From NCBI GenBank assembly GCA_944990035.1, contig CALYLX010000152.1, forward strand, positions 1-64,000: 64,000 nt of DNA, in the 5' to 3' direction. Below the pieces are notes generated by a model, which was not told the origin of the DNA, searched no databases, and saw nothing but the letters and a program-made list of their open reading frames with translations. The position numbers and the translations under genes were made by a program. Source of the DNA: Clitopilus passeckerianus. Its lineage: Eukaryota > Basidiomycota > Agaricomycetes > Agaricales > Entolomataceae. Shown here in pieces: positions 21,792 through 34,081 of the stretch (positions are counted from its first letter, which is position 1; each line of letters opens with the position of its first letter).

Positions 21792-23919
21792 TCAAGCATC
21801 ATCACCTTCTTCATCCATATCTTCCTCATCAGGGAACAAGCAAGGCGCTTGGAACAGCCCACTACCGCTGTCCAAATCCAATGACACTAGAAATGGTGCT
21901 TCTGGTAATGGAGAGAATGAGCAGCTGACAACAGGAGCCGTAACCGATGTGGATCCAGGGTACTCAGATACGAGCGCTGCAGCCTGGTAACTCTGGGCAG
22001 AATCTTCAGCATCCGTGAGTAGGCAGCCCACATCCTGAGGGCCAATGGAAGGGGCTGGAAGAATAGTTTTGCTGTTTGGTGATTGAGCAGGGGCGATGCT
22101 ATCATGGGCCTCCGCCGGCAACCGAGATACCACAGAACCCTCGCTTTGGTGCCCCGGATTACCGGCTTGCTGAATTTTAGGGATGTGAAGGGTGTGCTCC
22201 GGGAGAGCAGACTGTATGTCGTCGATGTGTTTCTCAAGAGGAAGAGTACCTCCTGTTTCTGGCGAAGAGGTCTGGGCCCTATTCAATCCCCATCGAGTCC
22301 AATCGCCCAGGTCGCTACCGCTCCCGTGTTCTCCAGATATTGAAACTTCACCGAGATCGACTACCTCTGGATGGGAGGGCTCAATTTCGGGCTCTTCACT
22401 AGGCCAGTCATAAAAGCGGATCTCAGGATCAATGCTGCCTGACCCTTCTTTGGGTTCCCAGATTGTATCCATCTCGTCCGAGTTATCAGAGGCCCTATCA
22501 GAGGCCGTGTTGTATCTTTGCGACTGAGAGGAAGCAGGAGATAGCCCCAGGATGATGCCTATAGAATGCCAAGGATCTTTGTGCTCGTAGAGGTTATCTT
22601 GCCAGTTTGAGACCGGTTTCCACTCCTTGGAATGGCTCGAAAGCTTCTCTTCAATCATGGTAGATGATAGCATATCGTCGTCAAATGCGGAATTATCAAC
22701 CTGGTCTTCTTTGGAAATCCCATTTCCCATTGTATCCAACGGCGATGTTGAACGGACAACTTTATCCCTAGGAAATTGTCCTTGACCAAAGAATAACCGG
22801 GCATCATGAGAAGAATATCTGACTCCGCGGTCAGAGGAGGCTGGACAGGAATCCGAGCCTGAGTCGTAAATTTTTTGGGTCCTGTCATGGCCAGAAGAAA
22901 TCGGTATCGGAAGATCCATATCGTCTGGAAGAACAGAGTAAAAGTGAGATCATGCCACAAATCCTAGAGGAAAGGTGGATGTTGCCTTCTACAGGGCCGG
23001 CAGAAAAAGAGAACACTCGGTATTCCTCGCTATCTTCGATGCAATCATCTTCTTCCTGACGAGTATGGTGTGGTGAAGGCGATGGATAGGCAGACAGGAA
23101 ATCCTCAGTTGGTGTCCAGCCCCGTGGCTCGTACGGCGTTGAAGTACTCCATTGAGGAGAACTGGGAGGCAACGGACTTAGTATATTTATATGTTTAACC
23201 TGGTGCTCGAAGAAGCTCTCTGAGCTGTCATCCACTCCCTCGCGTTGGATCCGAGGCATACCTGTCTTTCCGGGGTCTGTTTTCTAGAAAGATTGGGGCG
23301 TGAAGCGCGTTTGAGAGAACGTGATGCTGGCCGCGGTTTCGGGGCGGAGAGATCAACGAGATCAGGCAAAGCCAAAATGCGATCAAGAGCTGCTCGACGA
23401 GCAGTGGCTGAAAGACTGGGTAAATCTCGAGTACATCTACACTATCAACGAATGGAGGAACCCACGTTCATTGATATCCAGGGCTTGAAGCACTTTAGAA
23501 GAAGTACGGCTTGCCATGGAGCTTGAAGAGCTCCCCGTCTTTGAAGAGGATAGATTACTCGATGTGGAGGGGGACTTGTTCACCATCCTAGCTTCGACGA
23601 CGGGATGCGCTGTGTTCCGTTTTGCGTGTGCAAGCGGGATCGCCACAGGCTGATGGACCAGCTGCGCTAACCTGCTCTCTCGATGCTCAGCGGGGCTTCC
23701 TCTGGTTTCTTCTCTCCCCCGCTTATTCGCGAGCCCTTTTGTAAGCATCTCCATCTTACGACGACCAAAGAAACCCTTCTGTATGCGCCCTGTCGAGTCT
23801 CGTTGCCTTGCCTTGGCCGCATTCCTATATAAAGGAGCAGCCTCGATCAACACGCGCATATGGTCAAGTATTCCAGGGAATTCTCGCCTTTTGCCTCCCA
23901 TATAATTGGCTCCTGCCAT
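21792..23919 (-). CDS. Hypothetical acidic, disordered protein
   Basis: I do not recognise a named family. From the ATG at 23919 the N-terminus (MAGANYMGGKRREFPG) leads into a basic helical block (YRNAAKARQRDSTGRIQKGFFGRRKMEMLTKG style, here described as residues ~25-60). Ser-rich and Lys/Arg-rich parts follow. About four introns of 40-60 nt join exon frames; one plausible junction gives DINEPTARRAALDRILALPD. The last exon (about 22918-21792) encodes roughly 375 Ser/Glu/Asp/Pro-rich residues with no hydrophobic core, ending EEDMDEEGDDA. This looks like a mostly disordered nuclear or cytoplasmic scaffold-type protein, but that is inference from composition only. Confidence 0.6.
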
Positions 23920-24240
23920 TCGAAATTGTTTTATGGTGCTCAAGGAGCTATGTGGACCAGGTGATGGTAGGAACTGGCTAAGGATGCGTCGATTGTGATC
24001 GAAATAGCCGCGACGCGACGCGCCACTCCGCTGACAAATCGAGTCTTCTGGAGGAAGGGAAATCTGAGTACGAGTATGGAGTAGAACCCTCAAAAAATTT
24101 GGATATTCACTCAATTCACTCAGTGTTCAGCCAAGAAATGGAGAAAATAATTAATCTATGCTACCAGTAGTTATAGAATCTACAGAATGAATGTCGCATC
24201 TACGTATAAATACATGGATTGCCGATTCTGTTTACGAGAA
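23920..24240. other. Intergenic gap
   Basis: About 320 nt between same-strand neighbours, with an AT-rich 3' flank of the MFS gene. No element recognised. Confidence 0.35.
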
Positions 24241-26026
24241 TCACGAACGGACAGTTAATTGTGTGGCTCTATGTAGGGCAACAAGAGCTGTCATTGCTAG
24301 GACAACAAAAGCAAGATTACCACCCAAGAATTTGCTCTGAAGTGAGATTGAAAAGAGCGAGGAAGCGACCGTAGGACTAAGTGCCCTCATGCCGGAAGCC
24401 ACTGCTTGTGCCATACCATTCGTTGCACCAAGGGACGACTTATTGGGAGCACTCCTCACGACAATAATTTGCATGGAGCCTGCGAGAATGGAGCCAAGTT
24501 AACGATGCGCGTCTTAAAGCTTAAATAGACGACGTACTGTATGCTGCGCTCACAGTGAAGGTACAAATTAGCTGAATAGCTAATACAGCCTTGACTGGGC
24601 CATTCACTTCTCCTGCCGCCATCACTAGGTATCGCAGTAAGGGATATAGACCGAGAACTATCACATAGCTCGAGAAGGTTCCAATCAAGATTTTTTTTGG
24701 CCCAAGTCTTTGCATCACGGGTCCCAAAAAGCATGCTTGTAAGCAGGCATTCAGAAATCCCCAAACACCCATGATGGCGCCAATCTGGAACGGAGAAAGC
24801 CCAAGTCCCCCAAGCTCGATGGATGTTGAGTAAACGAGAGGTTGGAGGACTACCGCGCACATGTCGACGAATGTCATGAGCCCATACACGATAAGGGGCT
24901 TAATGATTTGAGGTATCAGGAGTGCGCGAAAAGGGACAGGAGCTTCATGATGTTCTTGTTCTCTGCTGTTGTCCGCTCCCGGCTGAATGGAGCCATACTC
25001 AGAGTGACCGCCGTCTAAGAGTGGAGCCTCCTCCCCTGGTAGATGGCTCGTTTGCCGAGATTTCTTTTTAGGTAAGGTCTAGGGGAATTTGTCAGGCCAA
25101 TGGGGGCAATGGTATGTGGTATGCGTACCTCTCGGAGCCCGAGTAGCGCGGAAATTGAAGCCAACAATGCTATTCCAGCAGCTGCAGCACACGGAAGAAA
25201 GTAGGGGTAATCCCAGAACAGCCTATACCGGCCAAAAATACTCGGCCAATGTTCAGCAGGTCGGGCTAGTATTCCTCCCATGATGGGCCTGGAAAATGGT
25301 GAGTTTGTTTGCAACCTTCTCATGCTGGTAAGACGAACGCAATTGTAGCCCCAGATGTCCAGACAAGCGTTCCGAAGGAATAAGCATATGCCATGTTGGT
25401 GGAATCCGTGACCTATGTCAGGTTAGAGTCTGATTGCATTGCATGTGTTCGCAACGTACCTCTGCCACAACTGTCTTCGCAACGCCTGAAAGGAATCTTT
25501 AGAACAATCTTGGTAAGGTTCAAGAGTAGACTTGCCTATGTTCCCGTTGAATGTCCCTTGAAGGCCCTTGAAATAAGCATGGCCGCGAAAGAACGGCCAG
25601 CCAGGCCGAAACTGAGCAGGGCAACAGCGAGGCCGAGCGGGCCCAGCAATAATATCGGTTTACGCCCAAAGTGATCAGAGGCCCTCCCCCAGAAGAAGAC
25701 GGTTGACGCCTCAACCACGAAGAAAGTAGATTCCTAGCTATAAGTCAGTCCCAGAACAAAGTACGATGAGAACTCGAAGGTGTAATCACTATAAGACCTG
25801 CAAAGTAACCTGTCTTCCGTTCGTCGCCTCCTGTGATTCCGCATTCTCGAACGTATTGGTTGACGAAGGGATAAATAACGAGGGCGGCGATTGGTTCCGT
25901 GAATGCGACGAAATAAACGATAAACAGCTGTAGCTTTGGGAGGGGTGTTCGCTGCTGGGTTTCCTGGCTGCTTGGAATACTGGCTTCAGAGTCGTCGATA
26001 CTCTGGGCGTCAGGTGTCGTTGTCAT
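24241..26026 (-). CDS. MFS transporter, ZIFL/DHA1-like (tandem copy 1)
   Basis: Twelve-helix transporter, substrate unknown. From the ATG at 26026: hydrophilic leader, RTPLPKLQLFIVYFVAFTEP (TM1), GITGGDERKTGYFAGLI, motif A as WGRASDHFGRKPILLLGP, AFKGTFNGNIGVAKTVVAEV across an intron, then PIMGGILARPAEHWPSIFG and DYPYFLPCAAAAGIALL. A long hydrophilic central loop (SREQEHHEAP) precedes TM7 (YGLMTFVDMCAVVLQPLVYS). The end has SSLGATNGMAQAVASGMRAL, a signature shared by all copies here. About eight short introns. It is one of three head-to-tail paralogues; overall similarity is highest to those at 26823 and 29044. Confidence 0.88.
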
Positions 26027-26822
26027 GATGAGGGGCTTGGGCAGGAGTATCTTCAATGTTTTCTTGCATAAAAGGCCGTCAAATTTTTGCAACACATTCG
26101 CCCAAACATTTGTTGACTCACAGAGGCGTGATCTCGCCATTCAATATGTGCTGCGCATTGGGGCTTCTGAAAGTTCTGATCACAGATCCGCGAATGTTGG
26201 AAACCTTTGCTCCGCTTGGCTGTTTGCATTTAGAATGGATGGGGACGAGGTCCTCAGGAGTCAGTTTGGACAAGGAGCCTCGAACGGCGTGGTTTTGTAT
26301 TGGTAGGGCTTTGGGCATTAGTCCAGTGGTTGAAAGACACGGGGTCATTGGAAGTCATGTTACTGCGAGATAATAGTCAGAGACGTGCTAAGGAAGCTGC
26401 ATGTAGCAAACGAGACTTGCGATGTTTGCTTGGTTGGAATTTGGAGAAGATACGTCAACTTCGCATTGTCGGATTTTAATGGCCTTCCAAGTGTGGTATA
26501 TCCAAAGGAGTACCAGAATAACTTTTCAAATAGCTTCTCGCTGAAGCGCCAACAGAAATGTCGGGTCCAGGTCTGTGTGATATGTGATAGATTGTGAAGG
26601 TGTGTATTCGGCAAGGAAGAAACCTTGTCCCGATCGTCAGCGCCAACGGGCTTCCGAACGGGAATTCGCACCTAGAGTACATCATAAGGAAAGTATGTAC
26701 ATATTTTATAGGATCGTACTTCGATCATGGATGGACCATTTTACTGTCACGAACAGCAGGTGCATTCCTTTTTATTGTACAAAGGTCTATCCAATCTATT
26801 CCAACTACTGTCCTTGCGCCAA
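26027..26822. other. Intergenic gap between tandem MFS genes
   Basis: About 800 nt holding the promoter of the downstream copy and the 3' flank of the next. Short frames on both strands lack domains. No transposon ends or direct repeats recognised. Confidence 0.4.
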
Positions 26823-28638
26823 CTACAACGCAAAGGCAAACCAAATACTCCCAGCCGAGAGCAGGGTCAACACCCAGAAAACCATGTCTCCGCCCATGAG
26901 TTGCTGCTCCAACGACACCGAGAATAGGGAAGAAGCTACATACGGTGCAACACCTCTCATAACGGAACCAACAGCCTGAGCAAGACCATTTGTGGTCCCT
27001 AAGGCGTGCCTTCCGGGGGCGTTGTCGATGATAATAATCTGGATGGCAGCTAAATATACAGATTAGACCACGCAAAGCAAGAAGATACCGGAATACCTCA
27101 CTATATGCTATGTATCGTCCAAATGCCAGTACGAGCTGGGCTATCAGAACGACCCATGTCATGAAGTCCGCATATCCAGCATTATGCGCAAAGTAGCGGA
27201 GCATTGGGAACGTAATGAACCCAAGTAAATAGGTGACAAGGGAACCTATCACCGTGTTCTTTGGGCCTATCGCACGTATGATGGGTCCAGCAAACAATGC
27301 TTGTGCAACGCCATTCGTAAGACCCCATATCCCCATTATAAGGCCAATCTGGTAGGGATCGAAACCGAGGCCGCCGTAGATTGGTGACGTGAAATACAAC
27401 AAGGGTTGCAGAACCTGGGCGCACATGTCAACGAATGCAACGGATGCATATACAACCATCGAGGTTGTCATCTTTGGCGTCAGAAGTTCGCTGATAGATG
27501 GCGGTGGAGCTTCGTGTTCAGGCTTCGACAGAGAATCGTCATTTATTTCAACATCGTTAAAAGTTGTCGAACCATACTGGGGCTCGTTTGCATTGTCAAG
27601 AAGAGGCTGCTGAGACCGGTCCGGCCGCTTTCCAAGCTTTATCTGCTTGCGACGAATGGCAGATGGTAAAGTCTGGCCCATGGAAATCAGTACCTGGTGG
27701 TGCTTGACGATAAGGGATCAGCCTTACCTCTTTGAGAGCCGCCCATGCGATAACAAAAGACAGGAAAGCAATTAGAGCTGCAGCTGCACATGGAAGAAAG
27801 TACCGATAGTGGTAGAAGAAGGCGTTTCCGAAGACAGAAGGCCAGCGTTCAGCAGGATTCGCGAGTACGCCTCCTATGATTGGGCTGCGAAACAGGGAAT
27901 GAGAACACGAAACTACTGGCCGAAGAACTGATGAAGCAACGTACCCAATAGTTACTCCCGCTCCCCACATAACAGCAATCAAGGCATAGGCATCAGCTAT
28001 GTTGGTCGAATCGGTGATCTAAGATACCATTAGCTTGAGCCAGCACCATTGCAATTGAATTGCTACCTCAGCCATCAAAGTTTTGGATACGCCTAGAAAG
28101 CATAGTAAGAAAACCAAGGGATATTTGCGTCAGATAAAAGCACATACCAATGTTGCCATTGAACACGCCTTGGAGGCATCTCCAAATAACAAGTGTCCAA
28201 AAGGACTTCGAGAGACCGAAGAACAAGGTTGTGAAGGTCAGTCCGAGCGGACCAAGCAGGAGGATTGGCTTTCGCCCCAGGAAATCAGACGCTCTTCCCC
28301 AGTGAAGCACACTGGCAGCCTCTCCAATAAAGAAAACCGATTCCTTGGTATCCAAAAGTCATCAGAACGGATCTTATGTCGAAATTTTTTGAACTCACGA
28401 TGAGTCCTGCATAATAACCCGTCTTGCGCTCATCGCCACCCGTAATGCCAGTTTCCTCCACAAACTGGTTGACGAAGGGATAGATAACCGACCCAGTTAT
28501 TGGCTCTGCAAATTGAATCAAGAAAGCGATGGACAGCTGCAACTTTGGCAGAGGAGTCCGTCTTGGCTGTTGCTTCGGTACTGGGTCGGAATTGCGCTCA
28601 ACGTTCTCGACGCGGTCCTCTTCGTACAAGGCGCTCAT
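26823..28638 (-). CDS. MFS transporter, ZIFL/DHA1-like (tandem copy 2)
   Basis: Same family as its neighbours. From the ATG at 28638: RTPLPKLQLSIAFLIQFAEP, GITGGDERKTGYYAGLI, motif A WGRASDFLGRKPILLLGP, CLQGVFNGNIGVSKTLMAEI, PIIGGVLANPAERWPSVFG and YRYFLPCAAAALIAFL. After a charged central loop, TM7-12 include YGGLGFDPYQIGLIMGIWGL and ALGTTNGLAQAVGSVMRGV. The last exon enters a different frame from the one before it: after the intron near 27060 the frame continues AIQIIIIDNAPGRHALG and stops at 26823 (FAFAL-stop). A TATA-like TATAAAG lies about 60 nt upstream of the ATG. Proton-coupled efflux or metal/organic-ion handling is the family's known role; the substrate here is unknown. Confidence 0.88.
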
Positions 28639-29043
28639 GTTGCTTGGAGGAAAGAAGAGCTTTTGTTCGGCTGCCGAACTATGCAGCTCCTGGCTTTATA
28701 AGTGGCTTCATGTTTGCTGCAGTCCATATGCGAGCTAGCTGTCAATGTCATCGACATCAGGGAGTCAGTGGAAGAGTTCTACGGATCAGAACAAGAACTT
28801 TCATGAGGGCCGGCAACCGAACTCCGCGACTCAAATGAAGGTACCTTTGAATCGGCTTCTAGACCAAGAACACCGGTCACCTGGTGTCCGTTCAAGCCCA
28901 TGGATAGAGCGTTTGAACCAAGGTTCAGGGAAGGTGTGCCTATCGAACGTGCAAATGCATTTAATGGGTAAGAGTCCGAATAGATATCTGATTGCGCAAA
29001 ATAAGATGAAGATTTAAATTAGCTACAGTATTAGTATATTAAC
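28639..29043. other. Intergenic gap between tandem MFS genes
   Basis: Contains a TATA-like CTTATAAAG (read on the minus strand) at about 28693-28702 serving the gene that starts at 28638. Nothing else seen. Confidence 0.4.
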
Positions 29044-30939
29044 CTATTTCCCGTGTGATTTCAGATGCTTCGGCATCCCAAGAGCAATCGTAATCCCCCA
29101 AATCGTCAAAGCCATAAGTATATAGAAGACTGCGTTGCCTCCAGCAAGATGCTGTTCTAAGGAGACAGAGAAAAGAGATGAGGCAAAAGAAGGCGCAACG
29201 GATCGCAGGCCCGATCCAACTGCTTGTGACATTCCATTTGTTGAACCGAGTGCTGCTCGACTCGGGGTATTGTCAACAATGAGAATTTGACATGCGGCTG
29301 CGAGAAGAGGGGGAAGTTTGAGTCAGACTAACGTATGAGTGGGAAAGGTTGGAAACGACATACCATAAGCAGCATTGTTCGATAGCATGCAGATCAGCTG
29401 GATGATAATTATTGTCCAGACCCGTGCATCTGCATAACCTGCCTGACGGGCAAAGTATCCCAAAGCGGGATACAGAGAGAGCACGATGAAGTAGCTCGTA
29501 AACGAGACCAGCACCATCTTCGAAGGCCCGATCCAACGAAGGGCAGGTCCAAGGAAGGATGCTTGAAGGATGGCATTGAGGATTCCCCAAACACCCAAGA
29601 TGATACCAATGCGATACGCATCAAATCCTACTCCTCCGAGCGTGGTAGAGGTCGAGAATACCAGAGGCAGAAGAACAGCCTCGCACATGTCGATGAAGGC
29701 CAGGAATCCGTAGACCTGTAATGGCTTCAAAACCTGTGGTATGAGGAGGTCCCTGAATGGAGGAGGTTTCTCGTCATCTTTCTGAGCTTCGGCCGAGCGC
29801 TCGTCCAAGATGTTCTCCAAATCCAAGCCAGTAGTGCCGTAGTTGGATGTCGTTTGTTCGGTCAAGATTGGTGTAGCAGAGCCGGAGCTTGATGATGAAT
29901 TCGACTGTGAGCGAGTCGCTTTCTCTTTCTGGCGGCGGATGGCAGAGGGAAGAGTCTACCAGGGACAACATCAGTGTTGGAATTCAAAGTGATCGCGAAT
30001 ATTCTTACCTCTTTTAGTGCTACAGCTGAAATGCCGGCCGAGAAGAAAGCGATCAGAGCAGCGGTCGCACAAGGCAGGAAATAAGGATGGTCGAGGAAGA
30101 ACGAAATCCTGCCGAAGGCGGCAGGCCATCGCTCAGCTGGACTAGCCAAAATCCCTCCGATAATGGGTCTAAGAAGAGTGCCATCAGTAAACATGAGGAT
30201 ACTGACCAAGGAAGAGGTGTGCGTACCCCAATGTTGAACCAGTGCTCCACATCAGAGGGATTATAGCGTAGGCATCCGCAAGGTTCGTATGATCAGAGAT
30301 CTAATAACGGCCTGAGTACGTATTTCAGCGGAACCGACGGAAGCTTCTACGAACCTCAACAAGGACAGTTTTGGATACGCCTGGAGGAGGAAAAATTGGT
30401 CGGTCAATCAAGTCATCTTTGAAGCGGGATACGCCGTACCGATGTTTCCATTGAAGACACCCTGCATGCATCTGAACACCACGAGCATCCAGAACGATTT
30501 CGAGAGACCGAACATGGTCATGGCAAATCCAAGTCCAAGAGGTCCCAATAAAAGAACGGGTTTGCGACCAACATAGTCAGATAGCCGGCCCCAGTGAAAG
30601 ACAGTCAAGGCTTCTGCCAGGAAGAACACAGATTCCTATCAGAAAATATCGTGTCAGTTACAAAGTTCGACGTTTTAAAGGCAGGAGGCATACGATCACT
30701 CCAGCATAATATCCTGTCCGTCGTTCATCGCCCTTCGTAATTCCTGTGCTTCGTACGAACTGGTTGACGAAGGGGTATATAACAGTTGCGGTCACAGGCT
30801 CGGCGAATTGGATGAGAAAAACAATAAACAATTGCAATTTTGGCAGAGGAGTGCGTTTTTGAGGCTTCAAAGGCGTCGTTTCGTTAGTATCATTGGCCGT
30901 AATCGTTTCTATTTGGTCTCTTTCTTGCGTCTCGGTCAT
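29044..30939 (-). CDS. MFS transporter, ZIFL/DHA1-like (tandem copy 3)
   Basis: From the ATG at 30939: acidic leader, RTPLPKLQLFIVFLIQFAEP, GITKGDERRTGYYAGVI, motif A WGRLSDYVGRKPVLLLGP, CMQGVFNGNIGVSKTVLVEI, PIIGGILASPAERWPAAFG and DHPYFLPCATAALIAFF. The central loop is long and Ser-rich (SQSNSSSSSGSA). TM7 onward: YGFLAFIDMCEAVLLPLVFS, GVGFDAYRIGIILGVWGI, then ALGSTNGMSQAVGSGLRSV and a basic end KHLKSHGK. GxxSDxxGRKP and PIIGG are standard MFS signatures. Introns are about 50-70 nt and none breaks the frame. Substrate unknown. Confidence 0.88.
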
Positions 30940-32248
30940 TAAGGATGGAGGGGAGGTAGGAGGGATCTGAGAAATATTTTCTGGCGTGGACGCGTTCCTT
31001 AAGTACCTGTTATCCTAAGCGCACCGTGACTCGTTTCGTACGGGGTTCCAATGCCCTCACAAATCATCCTGTTGATTGGTAAAATCTGATCGCTACCAGT
31101 GTCCAGCCACATGGGGATCAGGGCCCGAGTTTATTTTGATAGCGGACTCTTCAGCCCCATTTACACACTCATTTAACCTCTCCCAGGGCTTCGACCATCC
31201 CGTCCGATTTCCTACCAGGAGACTTGGAAGCAATATATTACCTGACGTTCGGCCGACGAAGACTTTGGTGGCTTGACGTTTTTCGCTTCATCTGCCTCGT
31301 TTTTGGGTCACGATGTGCACTCCACGCTCAGCAGAAGTCGTCCTTCCTGCGATTAGAAATTGGCATCAGAGATCTCGAGTAATGAAGCCAAGATATAAGT
31401 ACAGTACTGTAGTGACATCATATCCACGATGGCGTACCGATGGTGCAAGCCAACTCCGGGCCGTTCTGAGCGGGATGGATTTCAATGTTTCCTACCACCA
31501 CACTCAGGCCCAATAGTTTCCGCTAATCGTTCGTCGCAATTGGCTTTCCAATCAGATTGATAACTCACCTCACGTTATTCTGGCCGGTGGACCTACGACG
31601 CTTGGATTAATCATGTTTGTGGACCTAGAGGACCACTTGCAGGCGAAGTGAGTTTCTTTGGGATATGACGCACCAATGGGACAATCCCAGCTCTTGTAAA
31701 TAAGCCATCCTCTCCAAAAAAGCTGCTGAGAAAGGTCCACTTCGTCATTTCATTCTAGGCAGGACGGGTCACCAGGACCTTGCCTGCTTGATTGGTAAAC
31801 ATAAAGTAGGCAGTATCCACCAAAAGCCGAGAGACGCAAAGGCATCTAAACAATACCATAGCAGATACAGGTCGACATCGTTAGACATTGCCTCCACCTT
31901 GGCGAAAGAACAGCAAATAGATCATGGTAGCTTTAGGCGAAGATCGTTGCTTGTTTGGAAAACTTTGTGAGCCGTGAGAAATAAATGTAATTGTGATACT
32001 TTGAACCTTATCACGCTTGGCTATTATTGACCTGTTTCGCCTCCACCATCTCACTTCAGGCTGTCAACTATGCTTCGCTCTTGAAAACAAGGAGCTCGGC
32101 GGTACTCGTGGCTTTGCGGAGGCTTTCATTGTCTGCTCCATCTCTGGCTATCTCGGTGTTCGTCCGGTGCTTTGTGACTTCGGAGGCTATATTAAAGCTG
32201 AGGCTACGGACTTTCGTCATCTAGTGCTTGCTTTCGACCCCCACCCTC
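30940..32248. other. Intergenic, divergent promoter region
   Basis: About 1.3 kb between the third tandem MFS gene (-) and the first F-box gene (+). Short frames only. A TATA-like CTATATTAAAG sits at about 32187-32197 before the F-box gene. Confidence 0.4.
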
Positions 32249-33436
32249 ATGCATATAATGTCCGATCTTCCTCAGGAGCTAGTCGACGAAATAGTCTCTC
32301 GCCTTCAAGGCGAGAAAAGATCTCTACTCGCATGTTCCCTCATCCATCCAAGATGGACATTCGCCAGCAGGGCACAACTTCTTCAGCACACCGTTTCCTT
32401 TCACTTTCGCGATCAAAATATGGCGGCGGAAGAACGGAGGGCTACTAGTCTAGTCCAATGCTTTTCAACACAGCGGGGTCTTCGCAAATACGCCAATAGC
32501 CTTGATCTGCGCTTCACTTTCTGGCAGCGTACATTCAAATGGCCAAAAGTCATCCCCGCTCTTCTCCATTCTCTCACTCAAATCAAAGATCTTCGCCTCG
32601 CTCTATTCTGTGGGGAGTTCATGCCCAAAGAGTATCAAGATTCCTTCTTTCATCTTCTCACAAGGTCTTCTGTTCGTACATTCACCCTGAAGGCGATCAA
32701 TCTACCCAGTATGGCTACGTCATCCTGGTCTTGCAACCTCACACCGGCAATGTTCTCTCTATCATTAGATGGCGTGAGCACTGTCGCACCCGAAACCCCT
32801 ATATTTCTGGAAGAGAGCGATTCCTGCCCTTCGAGAAGAGCTATCCCTAAGAAGTTTTCGATGCAAGCCTGCCACGCATCGCTGACCGCCATCTCAAACT
32901 GGCTGTTTTATCCCTCCAGCCCGTTTAACATCGGCCAAATCAGATTCTCCGGAAGTTATCATGTCGCCCTTGATCAACTTCTCCAACTTTCTGCTCCTAA
33001 TTTGGAGGTTCTGCGTCTGGAACACACATTTGATGCGCATATAGACGGTAAGTACAGGCTTTTAACATTTGGTGCTTCATCGAATCTTACTCTAACCTAC
33101 TTAGGGCCACGTCCTTTGACTCGAACACATGTCAGCCACTTGCCCCATCTGCGTCATCTCACAATAGTGCGAGGGAACATCGGCCCGTTGTTGGCGGCCA
33201 TGTTCACGGATCTATTGGTGGACCATTGTCTGAAGACTGTGTGCTTCGAGCAGGCCGTACTTCAAGATTCGGACTTCCCACTGGAGGAGCTTGACCAGTT
33301 GTTGACCCAACCTTCACTGTTATCGCTTTCCGACGTCCAATTCAAGTACATTCACCAACCGGATAGGGAACGAGTGCAAGGGCTTTTCAGTCGCCTACCC
33401 GAGCTGAGAGCTCGAGGACTATGCAACGCCGCTTAA
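32249..33436 (+). CDS. F-box protein with LRR-like C-terminal region
   Basis: Likely substrate adaptor of an SCF ubiquitin ligase. The F-box is at the very start: DLPQELVDEIVSRLQGEKRSLLACSLIHPRW. The remaining ~350 residues alternate Leu-rich strands and helices (LHSLTQIKDLRLALFCGEF, APNLEVLRLEHTF, LPHLRHLTIVRGNIGPLL) as in basidiomycete F-box proteins with irregular leucine-rich repeats. One intron, 33048-33104 (GTAAGT, CTAAC branch site, TTAG), happens to stay in frame, but the splice signals are textbook. The start is one of two ATGs at 32249 or 32258; the second gives MSDLPQEL, like the neighbour's MNTLPQEL. Target unknown. It is a tandem relative of the gene at 34082. Confidence 0.8.
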   Translation: MHIMSDLPQELVDEIVSRLQGEKRSLLACSLIHPRWTFASRAQLLQHTVSFHFRDQNMAAEERRATSLVQCFSTQRGLRKYANSLDLRFTFWQRTFKWPKVIPALLHSLTQIKDLRLALFCGEFMPKEYQDSFFHLLTRSSVRTFTLKAINLPSMATSSWSCNLTPAMFSLSLDGVSTVAPETPIFLEESDSCPSRRAIPKKFSMQACHASLTAISNWLFYPSSPFNIGQIRFSGSYHVALDQLLQLSAPNLEVLRLEHTFDAHIDGKYRLLTFGASSNLTLTYLGPRPLTRTHVSHLPHLRHLTIVRGNIGPLLAAMFTDLLVDHCLKTVCFEQAVLQDSDFPLEELDQLLTQPSLLSLSDVQFKYIHQPDRERVQGLFSRLPELRARGLCNAA

Positions 33437-34081
33437 TCTTCCCGTCAGAAGAGTTGGAAAATATCATTTCGTCCGGTGTTTAAAACATTGGAAGAGCAAC
33501 CACTTTCCCCTTATATTCCACGAACGAGCCTCTAATATTTACTCTGTTACCGTACACAGAAGTTAATCGATCTACGAATCATTCCCGAAGTAGGGTTCGT
33601 TCCGGAGAAGTGGATGTTTCCGAATGTCTTGTCCAATCATATATATGCTCGCTCAGCAACCCGGATATCGTTCAGTTGTCCAGGAATACGTGCCAGTACG
33701 ATGACGAACGTGTGAATGCACAACGAGGTTGTGGCTCTTGGGTTACGGCACCCCAAGTCAGAGCTGGCTTTAGCTCAAATCGTAGCAAGCAGACGGAGGC
33801 CGTGAGCCGCACAATGCCACATACTAATTGAGTATAGCAACCCTTCCATGGGCAGGAACCAGGCCGTTTCAGAGTCGGAGGTGCTCGGGACTCGTTCCTG
33901 GTGGGGATCTACGACCCACGTTCGTGCTTTGACACCCAAATGTAGCTTAACACACACAGAGATTATCCCACCGATCTAACGTTGTGAATGACCCTCCATC
34001 AAGTCAATTAAATCCGTTGCACATAAGACGAGCGTCTATAAGCTGTTCAAGGGTTGACTCATTCCGCCCTATTCCCCGAGG
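33437..34081. other. Intergenic gap with TATA-like site
   Basis: Spacer between the tandem F-box genes. CTATAAG at about 34036-34042 lies 40 nt before the next ATG. Confidence 0.4.
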